From Bacillota bacterium (lineage in GTDB: Bacteria > Bacillota > Clostridia > Oscillospirales > Acutalibacteraceae), in contig JAEWDK010000020.1 in NCBI GenBank assembly GCA_023390175.1, positions 124,001 to 188,000 of the forward strand: DNA of 64,000 bases, written 5' to 3'. The position numbers and the translations under genes were made by a program. The notes under the pieces were generated by a model. It saw nothing but the letters and a program-made list of their open reading frames with translations, made no database searches and had not been told where the DNA came from. This document shows, one piece after another, positions 1-8,041 of this stretch; the first letter of the stretch is position 1; every line of letters starts with the position of its first letter.

Positions 1-448
1 CGACCGTGGGGTTCGTAGCCATAATGACCTCTTTCACGATATCGCTGTTGACGCGGGCCAGCAGCTCCTTAATACAGAGCTGGTCGGGCCCGACGCCATT
101 GAGCGGGGAAATCGCGCCGTGAAGCACATGGTAGGACGCGTTAAACTCATGGGTACGTTCCAGTGCAATCACGTCGCGCGGGTCCTCCACAACACAGATA
201 ATCGATTTGTCGCGTGACTCGTTGCGGCACACGGGGCAAAGCTCCTGATCGGTCAGGTTGCAGCAAACTTTACAATAATGTATTTTTTCATGCGCATCCA
301 AAATAGAGTTTGCCAAATTTTCGGCACCCTCTTTTGAAAGGCCGAGAACATAGTAAGCCAAACGCTGCGCACTTTTATGCCCGATTCCGGGAAGACGCTC
401 AAACTGTTCAATCAGGCGCGACAGCGGCGCCACATTATAGGACGGCAT
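1..448 (-). CDS. recR: Recombination protein RecR (3' end outside window)
   Basis: RecR acts with RecF and RecO in loading RecA at gaps and in recombinational repair. About 149 N-terminal residues are present and the frame runs off the left edge. The visible part opens MPSYNVAPLSRLIEQF, continues with a helix-hairpin-helix region (LPGIGHKSAQRLAYYVL), a four-cysteine zinc finger (CKVCCNLTDQELCPVC) and the start of the Toprim domain (VVEDPRDVIALE). The ATG at 448 is the natural start because the residues match the family N terminus. It lies 2 bp downstream of ybaB in the usual dnaX-ybaB-recR order, so co-transcription is expected. Confidence 0.96.
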   Translation of the reverse strand, partial: MPSYNVAPLSRLIEQFERLPGIGHKSAQRLAYYVLGLSKEGAENLANSILDAHEKIHYCKVCCNLTDQELCPVCRNESRDKSIICVVEDPRDVIALERTHEFNASYHVLHGAISPLNGVGPDQLCIKELLARVNSDIVKEVIMATNPTV

Positions 449-450
449 AA

Positions 451-801
451 TTAAAACATTCCCGGCACATTCAGCCCGCCGGAGATTTTCTCCATGCGTT
501 CGCTCTTGTCGGCCGCAGCGGTGCGGAGTGCTTCATTCACAGCTGCGATTACAAGGTCGGAAAGCATTTCAACATCTTCCGGGTCAACAACTTCCGGTTT
601 GATATCAATCGATTTGACTTCCATTTTACCGGTTACAGTCGCCTTAACCGCGTCGCCGCCGGCAGTTGCGGAATATTCCTTTACATCGAGCTCATTTGTG
701 ATTTGGTCCATGTCATCCTGGAGCTTTTGCGCCTGACGCGCGAGCTGCTGCAAATTTGCGGATCCGCCATTGCCGTATCCCTGTGGTAATCTTGCTTTCA
801 T
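451..801 (-). CDS. ybaB: YbaB/EbfC family nucleoid-associated protein
   Basis: Small DNA-binding, nucleoid-associated protein of the YbaB/EbfC family, about 116 residues, the usual family length. The N-terminal part is Gly/Asn-rich, followed by a helix (LQQLARQAQKLQDDM), the central beta region and the end GGLNVPGMF, which is typical of the family. The start is placed at the ATG at 801 because GGAGG lies 8 bases upstream; a longer frame starting at TTG 816 would put that ribosome site inside the gene. It sits between dnaX and recR, an arrangement conserved across many bacteria and probably one operon. Confidence 0.95.
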   Translation of the reverse strand: MKARLPQGYGNGGSANLQQLARQAQKLQDDMDQITNELDVKEYSATAGGDAVKATVTGKMEVKSIDIKPEVVDPEDVEMLSDLVIAAVNEALRTAAADKSERMEKISGGLNVPGMF

Positions 802-850
802 ACGATTTTCCTCCAAATTACACCAAGTGTATTTTATTATCTAAATTTTT

Positions 851-2491
851 TTATTTTTTAATTACTTCAATGCCTTCGCTTTGGGCAAGGCCTGCAAGCC
901 GGTTGAGAGGGTCTTCCTCCGGTTCTTCCGAACTGGGGCGCTTGTAGGGACCCAATTTATAGGTCTTCCCCGTCACCTGCAGAATCGCTTTTCGCATATT
1001 CTCGCGCTGCGCCGGTTCACGGAGCAGACGGAACGCAATTTCATTCGGCGCGTCGATGAGCACATAAGCACCGCTGAGGTATGCGGACGAACCGTTAAAC
1101 GCGGATGCGATCACATGGGAATAGCTCTTTAAAATCTGCAGGATTTCCGGCCATTCCGCAAGCCGCTCTGTGTTGTTCAGCAGGCTTTGCGCTTCACTTT
1201 GCGGAACTGCTGCGGCGGAATTTCGCTCCGGCGGCGGCTCTGGTTCTTCGTTATCGGGTACACCGATATCCAAATCCGCCGCTGTGGCGCGTTTCGGCGG
1301 TTCTTTGGTCGGTTCGGCCGCTGGAGCTTTTATTTTTGCCGGCTGTGGTTTTAACACGCCGTGCTCAAGCGCTTCAATGCGCCGGATCAGCGCGTCCTGT
1401 GTCGTGTCGAGCTCCGGGGAGCACAGGCGAATCATTGCCATTTCAAATTCAATGCGGCGGTCGCCCCCGCGGTACATCTTTTCCAGCGCATTCTGCATGG
1501 TGTCAAGCCCGTGCAGAATGGCGGGAAGCGGAATGGACAGAGCCTGCTTTGTCAGCTTTTCGTATTCCGTGTCGGACACGACAATCATGCCGTGTGCGTC
1601 CTTCATCGTTTTGATCAGCATTAAATTCCGCAGGTGAGCAGAAAGCTCTTCACAGAGCCGCGCCATGTCCTTTGAAGAATTATGCAGCCGGTCAATGAGC
1701 TCCAGCGCAAGGGCGGAATCGTCTTGCTGTATTGCGGCGGTCAAGTCAAAAAGATGATCACGCCCCACCAGCCCCGCCGTTTCGTTCACAACCTCAACCG
1801 TAACGGTTTTGCTGCGGCCAAGGCACTGGTCAAGCAGGGAGAGCGCGTCGCGCAGCGCGCCGTCGGAAAGGCGGGCAATCAAAAGCGCCGCCTGCATGTC
1901 AATTTCGGCATTTTCCTGCTGTGTAACGTAAGTAAGCCTGTCCGCAATATCCTGCGGCGGAATACGACGGAAATCAAAGCGCTGGCAGCGCGACAGGATG
2001 GTCGCGGGCAGCTTGTGCACTTCGGTAGTGGCAAGAATAAAAATAACGTGAGCCGGCGGTTCCTCCAATGTTTTCAGCAGCGCGTTGAACGCGCCGGTGG
2101 AGAGCATGTGAACCTCATCGATGATATAAACCCGGTACTTTGCAGCGGCGGGCGTAAAATTGGCTTCTTCCCGCAGGGAACGGATATTGTCAACGCCATT
2201 GTTGCTGGCGGCGTCAATCTCCACAATATCCATAACGGAACCGTTTTCTACCCCACGGCAAATTTCGCATTCACCGCATGGGTCGCCGTCAACCGGATTC
2301 AGGCAATTTACCGCATTGGCCAGTATTTTGGCACAGGTGGTTTTGCCCGTTCCGCGTGAGCCGGTAAATAAGTAGGCATGTGCGATACGCCCGGCCATCA
2401 GCTCGTTTTTCAGCGTAACAGTGACCTGCGGCTGGCCGACCACATCGGCAAACACCTTTGGCCGCCATTTTCGATAAAGCACCTGATACAC
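851..2491 (-). CDS. dnaX: DNA polymerase III subunit gamma/tau
   Basis: Clamp-loader ATPase that loads the beta clamp and links the replicase. About 546 residues. The AAA+ module is complete: Walker A GSRGTGKT near residue 45, a four-Cys zinc site near 64-80 (NCLNPVDGDPCGECEIC), Walker B/DEVH near 126 and sensor SRC near 168. Domain III follows, then a Pro/Glu-rich linker (about 370-420) and a tau-like C-terminal domain. The start is probably GTG 2491 (MYQVLYRKWRPK), with a G-rich ribosome site about 8 bases upstream; GTG 2497 is also in frame but almost touches that site. I saw no clear programmed-frameshift signal. It heads the dnaX-ybaB-recR operon just downstream of the SRP RNA gene. Confidence 0.96.
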   Translation of the reverse strand: MYQVLYRKWRPKVFADVVGQPQVTVTLKNELMAGRIAHAYLFTGSRGTGKTTCAKILANAVNCLNPVDGDPCGECEICRGVENGSVMDIVEIDAASNNGVDNIRSLREEANFTPAAAKYRVYIIDEVHMLSTGAFNALLKTLEEPPAHVIFILATTEVHKLPATILSRCQRFDFRRIPPQDIADRLTYVTQQENAEIDMQAALLIARLSDGALRDALSLLDQCLGRSKTVTVEVVNETAGLVGRDHLFDLTAAIQQDDSALALELIDRLHNSSKDMARLCEELSAHLRNLMLIKTMKDAHGMIVVSDTEYEKLTKQALSIPLPAILHGLDTMQNALEKMYRGGDRRIEFEMAMIRLCSPELDTTQDALIRRIEALEHGVLKPQPAKIKAPAAEPTKEPPKRATAADLDIGVPDNEEPEPPPERNSAAAVPQSEAQSLLNNTERLAEWPEILQILKSYSHVIASAFNGSSAYLSGAYVLIDAPNEIAFRLLREPAQRENMRKAILQVTGKTYKLGPYKRPSSEEPEEDPLNRLAGLAQSEGIEVIKK

Positions 2492-2554
2492 GAGCACACC
2501 CCCTTAGACAAACTGAAAGCAAGACAGACCGCTTTCAAACGGTATATCATGCAC

Positions 2555-2678
2555 TAGGATATGCAGACGGACAGACAACCTGCATCGCACGGAGCAATCC
2601 GCTTAATGCTGCTCGGTTCCCCGCCTGACATGGTTCACGGCGCCCCGCCGTACAGAGCCCGCCCGCCTGCATATCCTA
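2555..2678 (-). ncRNA. ffs: Signal recognition particle RNA (small bacterial type)
   Basis: The minus strand reads as a 124-nt RNA closed by a long inverted repeat (TAGGATATGCAG at the 5' end pairing with CTGCATATCCTA at the 3' end). The apical part carries the conserved SRP helix 8 signature: GCCGUGAACCAUGUCAGG, a GGAA tetraloop, then AGCAGCAUUAAGCGGA. No Alu domain is present, so this is the short 4.5S-like form. It lies just upstream of dnaX, the location known in Firmicutes. It pairs with Ffh to target membrane proteins. Confidence 0.93.
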
Positions 2679-2885
2679 TGGCACGCATTTCTGCCTTGCT
2701 TTTCATAATCCGACTTTACTATTATAAACTATTCCGCCTAAAAAGACAAGTTGTATTTATTGAAAACACGGTTCCCGCTTCCTGCACACATGCTCTTCGA
2801 AATGATTTTCTCCGCGGTTTTGTTATTATAGTCCCTCAAAACCATTCAGTCAAGCAAATTCACTTTGAAAATTTTTTAAATGATA

Positions 2886-2936
2886 TTGACAGTACAGAAA
2901 AAAGTGATATGATACATTTAGACAAATTTCTAAATG
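2886..2936 (+). promoter_or_regulatory. Promoter and palindromic operator of the sdpR-like operon
   Basis: A -35 TTGACA (2886-2891), 16-base spacer and -10 TATGAT (2908-2913) are followed at once by a perfect inverted repeat, CATTTAGA (2915-2922) and TCTAAATG (2929-2936), separated by 6 bases. The palindrome covers the expected transcription start and touches the ribosome site of the ArsR-family gene. A self-repressing operator is the simplest reading. Confidence 0.75.
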
Positions 2937-2951
2937 AGGAGAAGTGGTAAC

Positions 2952-3236
2952 TTGTCGTTCCCCGAAACTTTTAAAGCACTTTCCGATCCAACGCGTCGTG
3001 AAATACTGAACCTTCTAAAAGAACGTTCCCTCCCCGCCGGGGAGATCGCAGAACACTTCGATACGACCGGTGCGACCATTTCCCACCATCTTTCCATTTT
3101 AAAAAATGCCGATTTGATTACGGACAAACGGGTGGGTAAGTTTATTTATTATGAACTGAATCTGTCTGTTTTTGAAGAGGTATTGAATTGGTTGACTGAT
3201 TTTTTAAGTAAGGAGAATCATTATGATGAAAAATAA
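2952..3236 (+). CDS. ArsR/SdpR-type winged-helix repressor
   Basis: Small dimeric winged-helix DNA-binding protein, about 94 residues. It opens with the ArsR-family segment TFKALSDPTRREILNLL, followed by the recognition region (TGATISHHLSILKNADLI) and the wing (VGKFIYYELN). No metal-binding cysteine pair is seen, which fits the SdpR/YvbA branch better than metal sensors. The TTG at 2952 is preferred because AGGAG lies 10 bases upstream; ATG 2934 overlaps the operator and lacks a ribosome site. Its end overlaps the SdpI-like gene by 14 bases, so the two are translationally coupled. In Bacillus subtilis SdpR is sequestered by SdpI; a similar circuit is inferred here. Confidence 0.85.
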   Translation: MSFPETFKALSDPTRREILNLLKERSLPAGEIAEHFDTTGATISHHLSILKNADLITDKRVGKFIYYELNLSVFEEVLNWLTDFLSKENHYDEK

Positions 3237-3921
3237 GCTGGAAAAAATCAGTCATGACGGCCTGTACTGGGCGCTGGCCATCCTCCCGCTCATTATTACA
3301 CTGCTCGTTCTGCCCGCTGTGCCGGACACGGTTCCCGCACATTATGGATTAAACAATCAGGTTGACCGCTGGGGCAGCAAATATGAGCTTTTCCTGATGC
3401 CTGTTCTCACCCTGGTACTCGCACCCTTTTTTCGTGGACTTTTCGATATGAGCCTTTCCGGGGAAAGCACCCACAGCGAAGCGGAGCAGAAATCAAACCA
3501 AAAGACAGTACGTGTTGCAAATTATTGTTTGGTCGTTCTGTTGAATCTTGCTGCCTATTTTATGCTGTTTACCTCCCTAAACAAAGTGACGAATCTGTCC
3601 GGCATCGGCTACAACCGGATTATGTCCGCAGTTCTCTGTCTTATGTTTATCGTGATCGGAAATTATCTGCCGAAATGCAAGCAAAATGCATTTATTGGTA
3701 TCCGTGTGAAATGGACATTGGAAAACGAAGAAGTTTGGTACCGAACCCATCGGTTCGGGGGAAAAGTATTTATGATTGGCGGGCTTATTTCGGCAATTTG
3801 CTGTATTTTCGTGCCGGAATCCTTTGCACTGCTATTTGCAGTTGTAACCGTGCTGATATTAAGCATCATTGTTTGCGTCTATGCGCACAATATCTTTTAT
3901 AAACTGAAAAATCAAAATTAA
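3223..3921 (+). CDS. SdpI family immunity/sensor membrane protein
   Basis: Polytopic membrane protein of 232 residues. It has an N-terminal DUF1648-type segment (PDTVPAHYGLNNQVDRWG, about residues 29-46) and the SdpI domain with NAFIGIRVKWTLENEEVW around 155-170, with about six hydrophobic helices. Known SdpI proteins protect cells from the SDP cannibalism toxin and transmit its presence to SdpR. The start ATG 3223 follows AAGGAG by 7 bases and lies inside the end of the repressor gene. No SdpA/B/C toxin genes are in the window, so protection against an external bacteriocin or envelope stress is possible. Confidence 0.88.
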   Translation: MMKNKLEKISHDGLYWALAILPLIITLLVLPAVPDTVPAHYGLNNQVDRWGSKYELFLMPVLTLVLAPFFRGLFDMSLSGESTHSEAEQKSNQKTVRVANYCLVVLLNLAAYFMLFTSLNKVTNLSGIGYNRIMSAVLCLMFIVIGNYLPKCKQNAFIGIRVKWTLENEEVWYRTHRFGGKVFMIGGLISAICCIFVPESFALLFAVVTVLILSIIVCVYAHNIFYKLKNQN

Positions 3922-3933
3922 GGAGCTGTTTTT

Positions 3934-4749
3934 ATGACTGTTTCTTCTTCTGTTTTTGGCGCGTTCCTGTTTGCGGCAGTCGCCGAGCTTTTATTCCCTG
4001 TTGTTCTTTTGCTTGTGCTGTGCCTAACAAAAAAGGTTGCTGTAAAACCGATGTTCCTTGGCGCGGCCGCATTTTTCGTCTCCCAGCTGTGCCTGAGAAT
4101 TCCGATTCTGCAGGTACTGGGAGCACAAAGCTGGTTTAAAGCGTTCGCGCTGAATACGATTCCGTACATTATCATGCTTTCCGTCACAGCCGGACTGTTT
4201 GAAGAAAGCGCGCGGTACCTTGGCGCGGGTGTTTTCTTAAAAAATAACCGCAGATTCAGCGACGCGCTTTCCTTTGGGCTTGGTCACGGATTTTGCGAGG
4301 TAATCCTTTTGACCGGAATGACGCAGATCAACAACATTATCTACGCCACCATGATTAACAACGGTACTTTTCAGACTTTTTCGGCACGGCTCCCCGCTGA
4401 ACAGGCACAGCAAGTTTTATCGGCTATGGTTGCCGTAAAACCGGAAGCTGTTTACCTTGGTGTTTTGGAGCGCGTGTTCGCCGTTACCTTCCATGTTTTC
4501 GCAAGTATTCTTATATTCAAAGGGGTAAATGAACACAAAATCCGCTATTATTTTCTTGCAATTGCGGCACACTCCGTATTTAACATCGGCGGTGTTATGC
4601 TGTCAAAGTATGTCAATATGTGGCTCGGCGAAGGCTTTATGCTGGTTTTTGCCGCTGCGGCGCTGTTCCTTATTTTCAAGATGAAACCAACGTTTCAGGG
4701 AAAAGAAACTGCTGCGGAACAGTACGAACAAAGTACAGAACAGCAGTAA
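3934..4749 (+). CDS. YhfC family putative intramembrane metalloprotease
   Basis: Hydrophobic protein of 271 residues with seven to eight predicted membrane helices. The segment GLFEESARYLGA near residue 90 and the later GHGFCEVILL match the glutamate-rich and histidine motifs of YhfC/CAAX-protease-like membrane enzymes. AAGGAG lies 9 bases before ATG 3934. It follows the SdpI gene by 12 bases in the same operon. Proteins of this superfamily are often linked with bacteriocin immunity or envelope stress, which fits its neighbours; the actual substrate is unknown. Confidence 0.8.
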   Translation: MTVSSSVFGAFLFAAVAELLFPVVLLLVLCLTKKVAVKPMFLGAAAFFVSQLCLRIPILQVLGAQSWFKAFALNTIPYIIMLSVTAGLFEESARYLGAGVFLKNNRRFSDALSFGLGHGFCEVILLTGMTQINNIIYATMINNGTFQTFSARLPAEQAQQVLSAMVAVKPEAVYLGVLERVFAVTFHVFASILIFKGVNEHKIRYYFLAIAAHSVFNIGGVMLSKYVNMWLGEGFMLVFAAAALFLIFKMKPTFQGKETAAEQYEQSTEQQ

Positions 4750-4770
4750 AGCCGATTCCATTTTTTCAAG

Positions 4771-4809
4771 CACGAAGCTCCTGCTTACAAATTAAGTAGG
4801 AGCTTCGTG
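4771..4809. terminator. Long hairpin between convergent genes
   Basis: CACGAAGCTCCTGCTTA and TAAGTAGGAGCTTCGTG form a near-perfect 17-bp stem between the yhfC-like gene and the convergent anti-sigma gene. There is no good T-run on either side, so termination is likely but not certain. Confidence 0.5.
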
Positions 4810-4835
4810 CCGTATATATCGTAATTGCATTTGCG

Positions 4836-5891
4836 CTATTTGATTGGAATTTCTACATCGCCAATGGTAATTTTTTCAACTTTATTAAAATCCATAGGCG
4901 CGTTAAATCGATAAACTTTGGTGTAGCTATCCCCATCTCCGGTACCGGCGCCATTCATTATCTCATCCTGTGTGCCATTCTTATAATATACTTTCATTTT
5001 AGGAGGGATATACAGTTTTGTCCCACTGCGATATTTCATATCGATAAATGTAACGTCTGCCGATAGTGTGGAAAGATTAACTGCCGGTATGGTGGCATAG
5101 CCATTGGAATCATGTGATACCTTGTTCACCTTGATAATTTTGGAATCAGTATCATAGTCCAATTTAAAATTAAATTTCCATTCTCCCTTTATGACGGGAG
5201 TACAGGTAAGTTTCCCGGTTGACACCGACAGATTTTTCAATGTCATTTTTATCTCTCTGTTTTGCAGTTTGATTCCGGCACAGCCAACACTGATAACAAA
5301 GGACTTTTTGTTATCGTTGGGATTCTCGTCCTTTTGGGTAAGAATATCCCAACCTGCGCTGCCCCCGCTTTGGTTCGGATTTTTGTAAAACTCATCATCA
5401 TAGAAATTAATCGGCATATCTTCAAACTCATACTCATTCTTATTCAGCACAGTTCCTGTTGGGGCAGTAACATCAAGCAGAAGATATGCACAGTTTTTGT
5501 CGCCCATGGCCGCACGGATATTGATAACTGTCCCATTGTCTGTTGCGGAACGGTTCAGTAAAATTCCTGCTTTGTCCATACCTGTGACCTGACTTTCACT
5601 TAAGCTGACCCCAGGCTGCGCCTTTCTGGGGTCACCGCTCTGAAAATATTCTTTAAATAGGTTCCCGGTACCCAGCACGTAAGCGGCGGCGGTCACAACG
5701 GTACAAGCTGCGACAGCAGCGGCAATGAAAAGAATACGTCCGGTTTTTTTCAAATGCGGCGTTTTCATTTTCAGTCCTGCCATTTGCATTACCACCTGAT
5801 AGGTTCCATCGACTTCTTTTTTCAGCGAACGAGAAGATTGGGTATTTATATTTTCAAAGGATGCTAAGAAATTAGCTTCATAATGTTCCAT
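4836..5891 (-). CDS. DUF4179-type anti-sigma factor / membrane protein
   Basis: Single-pass membrane protein of 351 residues: a cytoplasmic N-terminal part of about 50 residues, one transmembrane helix near 52-72 (ILFIAAAVAACTVVTAAAYVL), and a long extracytoplasmic beta-rich domain of DUF4179 type. It overlaps the ECF sigma gene by 14 bases, the usual arrangement for a sigma factor and its cognate anti-sigma. The role as membrane-bound inhibitor is inferred from architecture and linkage; the inducing signal is unknown. Confidence 0.82.
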   Translation of the reverse strand: MEHYEANFLASFENINTQSSRSLKKEVDGTYQVVMQMAGLKMKTPHLKKTGRILFIAAAVAACTVVTAAAYVLGTGNLFKEYFQSGDPRKAQPGVSLSESQVTGMDKAGILLNRSATDNGTVINIRAAMGDKNCAYLLLDVTAPTGTVLNKNEYEFEDMPINFYDDEFYKNPNQSGGSAGWDILTQKDENPNDNKKSFVISVGCAGIKLQNREIKMTLKNLSVSTGKLTCTPVIKGEWKFNFKLDYDTDSKIIKVNKVSHDSNGYATIPAVNLSTLSADVTFIDMKYRSGTKLYIPPKMKVYYKNGTQDEIMNGAGTGDGDSYTKVYRFNAPMDFNKVEKITIGDVEIPIK

Positions 5892-6432
5892 AAATCACAT
5901 TCCTTTCTTCCAACTGTTTGCGTAACTTTTGCTTTGTGCGGTATAAGCGATTTTTCACTTGGGATTCATCTAAATTCGTTTGAATTGCGATATCCTTTAT
6001 CTTTTCAAACAGAAAATATTTTCGAATCATAATTTCACGATCGGGTTCACCCATAGTGGCAATCAATTCTTGCAGGACAATTGCATTGCTTTTGTTTTCA
6101 AATTCAAGCAGCATATCATTTTCTTCGGCAAGGTCAATGTCATCGATATCAACGACATTCAGCCTTGCCAGCTGACGGTAACGGTTAATTGCGGTGTTCC
6201 GCGCGGTACAGGCAAGATAACCCTTGAGGTTTGAAATTTCATTATCTGCTGCACCCGCCGCTTTCCATACGTACAAAAAAGTATCGTCAATGCATTCCTC
6301 AACGTCCTGCTGATTGCCGCGCAAAATTCTTTCTGTAATTGCAGCGACAAAACTGCGGTACTTTTTTATGATTTCATAAAGTCCGTCTGACGGCTTGTTC
6401 TTCAAAAGCTGAACAATCTTACTGTCCTCCAA
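5878..6432 (-). CDS. ECF-type RNA polymerase sigma factor
   Basis: Sigma-70 family protein of 184 residues with region 2 (QQDVEECIDDTFLYVWKA near 40-57, then NLKGYLACTARNTAINRYR) and region 4 (DREIMIRKYFLFEKIKDIA through ESQVKNRLYRTKQKLRK near 130-172). The TTG start at 6432 has AGGGAG 8 bases upstream. It is the first gene of a two-gene unit with the DUF4179 membrane protein. ECF sigma factors of this kind usually drive their own operon and an envelope-stress regulon. Confidence 0.9.
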   Translation of the reverse strand: MEDSKIVQLLKNKPSDGLYEIIKKYRSFVAAITERILRGNQQDVEECIDDTFLYVWKAAGAADNEISNLKGYLACTARNTAINRYRQLARLNVVDIDDIDLAEENDMLLEFENKSNAIVLQELIATMGEPDREIMIRKYFLFEKIKDIAIQTNLDESQVKNRLYRTKQKLRKQLEERNVIYGTL

Positions 6433-6514
6433 AATTCACACTCCCTTACTGCTTTTTAAAAGGCCCTTCACTTTATAAGACAACTGAAATGGGAAAACAG
6501 CTCAGAATAAATAC

Positions 6515-6545
6515 AAAAAAGGCCGGAGCAATGCTCCGGCCTTTT
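6515..6545 (-). terminator. Rho-independent terminator of pduL
   Basis: AAGGCCGGAGCA and TGCTCCGGCCTT form a perfect stem with a very short loop, followed on the minus strand by a T-run. It lies just past the pduL stop codon. Confidence 0.9.
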
Positions 6546-6557
6546 CAAATCTGAAAA

Positions 6558-7124
6558 TTAAAGGATTACTTCACCGTCAACCGTACCGGGCAGACCCGCC
6601 GCGTTGGCTTCGTCGGTGTCGATATGTACCGCAAGACCCGCAGTTTTGCTGACTCTGGCAATGACATCGCCAAAAATCAAAGCGCGCTGATTGTAGTCCA
6701 GCTTAATCTGAATATTCTGGCCGTCTGTTACGCCGAATTCTTTTGCCTGTTCCGGTGTAAAGTGCGCATGGCGCTTGGCAATAATAACGCCGTGGTCAAG
6801 TGTTATTTCACCCTTCGGCCCAATCACCTTGCAGCCCGGGGTGCCGGCCAGTTCACCGGACATGCAGATTGGTGCGTCAATGCCGATGGAACGTGCTTCC
6901 GTTTTTGCAAGTTCAATTTGAGTTTCCGGACGTACCGGCCCTAAAATAGACATTTTAATGGAGCTTTTTGGCCCAACTACTTCTACTTTTTCAACACAGG
7001 CAAATTGACCGACCTGTGAAAGATCCTTTTTCGGGGTAAGCGCATAGCCTTTTCCGAACAGAGTTTCTAAGTCTTCCTGAGTAAGATGGATGTGGCGTGC
7101 AGAGGTTTCAACCATAATCTTCAA
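6558..7124 (-). CDS. pduL: Phosphate propanoyltransferase (PduL-type phosphotransacylase)
   Basis: PduL-type enzyme that exchanges phosphate and CoA on short acyl groups, giving acyl phosphate for ATP formation. About 188 residues with the duplicated PduL barrel: ETSARHIHLTQED near the N terminus, the SIKMSILGPVRPETQIE segment and KRHAHFTPEQAKEFG in the second repeat, holding the zinc-binding histidines. There is no extended N-terminal encapsulation peptide, so a cytosolic form is likely. TTG 7124 is preferred as start because AGGAG lies 9 bases upstream, while ATG 7133 abuts it. It could serve acetyl-CoA from ethanolamine or pyruvate formate-lyase, both encoded later in the window, though it is not linked to them. 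Confidence 0.92.
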   Translation of the reverse strand: MKIMVETSARHIHLTQEDLETLFGKGYALTPKKDLSQVGQFACVEKVEVVGPKSSIKMSILGPVRPETQIELAKTEARSIGIDAPICMSGELAGTPGCKVIGPKGEITLDHGVIIAKRHAHFTPEQAKEFGVTDGQNIQIKLDYNQRALIFGDVIARVSKTAGLAVHIDTDEANAAGLPGTVDGEVIL

Positions 7125-7212
7125 TATGAACATCTCCTGTTATAATTTACTTTGTTATTGTAACTCAATTTGTCGGAAATTACAACAAAAAGGATACGTT
7201 ATTCTTTTATCA

Positions 7213-7347
7213 GCTCGAAGTTTGTGATATAATAACCGCATAGCAATTATCATATCGAATTTTATGTCCCTCCGGGTTCGTCGTTTACACGGCGACCGCC
7301 GGAGATGGACGATTATATCACAAAAGCTTCGCTTTTTGTGATATAAT
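7213..7347 (+). promoter_or_regulatory. Duplicated promoter-like boxes and hairpins before the uracil-DNA glycosylase
   Basis: TTTGTGATATAATAA occurs at about 7221-7235, and TTTTTGTGATATAATAA again at about 7333-7349; each holds a perfect TATAAT. Between them lies a GC-rich hairpin (CTCCGG 7270-7275 with CCGGAG 7299-7304, inner TCGTCG/CGGCGA). The second box is itself one arm of a long palindrome, TTATATCACAAAAGC (7313-7327) with GCTTTTTGTGATATAA (7331-7346). The role is unknown; tandem promoters with a structured leader or operator are possible. Confidence 0.45.
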
Positions 7348-7377
7348 AATAGGACTGATAAAAAGGAGGCCGCGAAA

Positions 7378-7944
7378 TTGTATCAATCTTGGGAAGAACT
7401 TGAATCTGCCTGTCTGGCGTGCCGCAAATGCGGCTTATGTGAAAACCGCACCCATGTGGTGGTCGGCGAAGGGAGCAAAGAGGCAAAGGTTCTGTTCATC
7501 GGCGAAGGGCCGGGCGAACAGGAAGACCTGCAGGGCAAACCGTTTGTCGGCAGGAGCGGCCAACTGCTTGATAAAATGCTGGCCGCTGTTGACCTTGACC
7601 GCCACACCAATATATATATTGCAAATACCGTAAAGTGCAGGCCGCCGAAAAACCGCGACCCGCTCCCGGAAGAACAGGAACTGTGCATTGACTGGCTTCG
7701 CAATCAGGTTGCGCTGTTGCGGCCGAAAATTATCGTTTGCCTGGGCCGCATTTCCGGAATGAAAATCATTAAGCCGGATTTGAAAATCATGAAGGAGCAC
7801 GGGGTCTTCTTTGAAAAGAACGGCGTACTGATGATGGCTACTCTGCACCCAGCCGCACTGCTGCGCAACCCCAAAAACAAGCCTGCCGCATTTGAGGATT
7901 TCATCAAACTGCGTGAAAAGATGACTGAGCTGGGAATCAATTAA
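7378..7944 (+). CDS. Uracil-DNA glycosylase, iron-sulphur family (type 4/5)
   Basis: Removes uracil from DNA to start base-excision repair. The 188 residues show the [4Fe-4S]-type UDG pattern: CLACRKCGLCENR near residues 12-24, the catalytic/binding segment GEGPGEQEDLQGKPFVGRSG near 42-61, then KCRPPKNRDPLPEE and the C-terminal HPAALLRNP. It resembles the shorter family 4 enzymes and the phage polymerase-related domain. The TTG start at 7378 follows AGGAGG by 8 bases. It is a single-gene unit flanked by a strong terminator. Confidence 0.92.
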   Translation: MYQSWEELESACLACRKCGLCENRTHVVVGEGSKEAKVLFIGEGPGEQEDLQGKPFVGRSGQLLDKMLAAVDLDRHTNIYIANTVKCRPPKNRDPLPEEQELCIDWLRNQVALLRPKIIVCLGRISGMKIIKPDLKIMKEHGVFFEKNGVLMMATLHPAALLRNPKNKPAAFEDFIKLREKMTELGIN

Positions 7945-7984
7945 GCCGCGCTGAGATTATGAAAAAGCCACGTTTCGTGACAAT

Positions 7985-8030
7985 AAAGCAGGACACTGTT
8001 TCGACCAAAATCGAAGCGGTGTCCTGCTTT
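7985..8030. terminator. Bidirectional terminator between convergent genes
   Basis: AAAGCAGGACACTG(TTTCGA) and (TCGAAG)CGGTGTCCTGCTTT form a long stem between the uracil-DNA glycosylase gene and the convergent glutaredoxin-like gene, with A/T runs on both sides. Confidence 0.85.
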
Positions 8031-8041
8031 TGCATTCCAAA

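Noticed and set aside
1105..2359. Long plus-strand frames opposite dnaX
   Set aside because: Antisense shadows of dnaX with no recognisable domains or ribosome sites.
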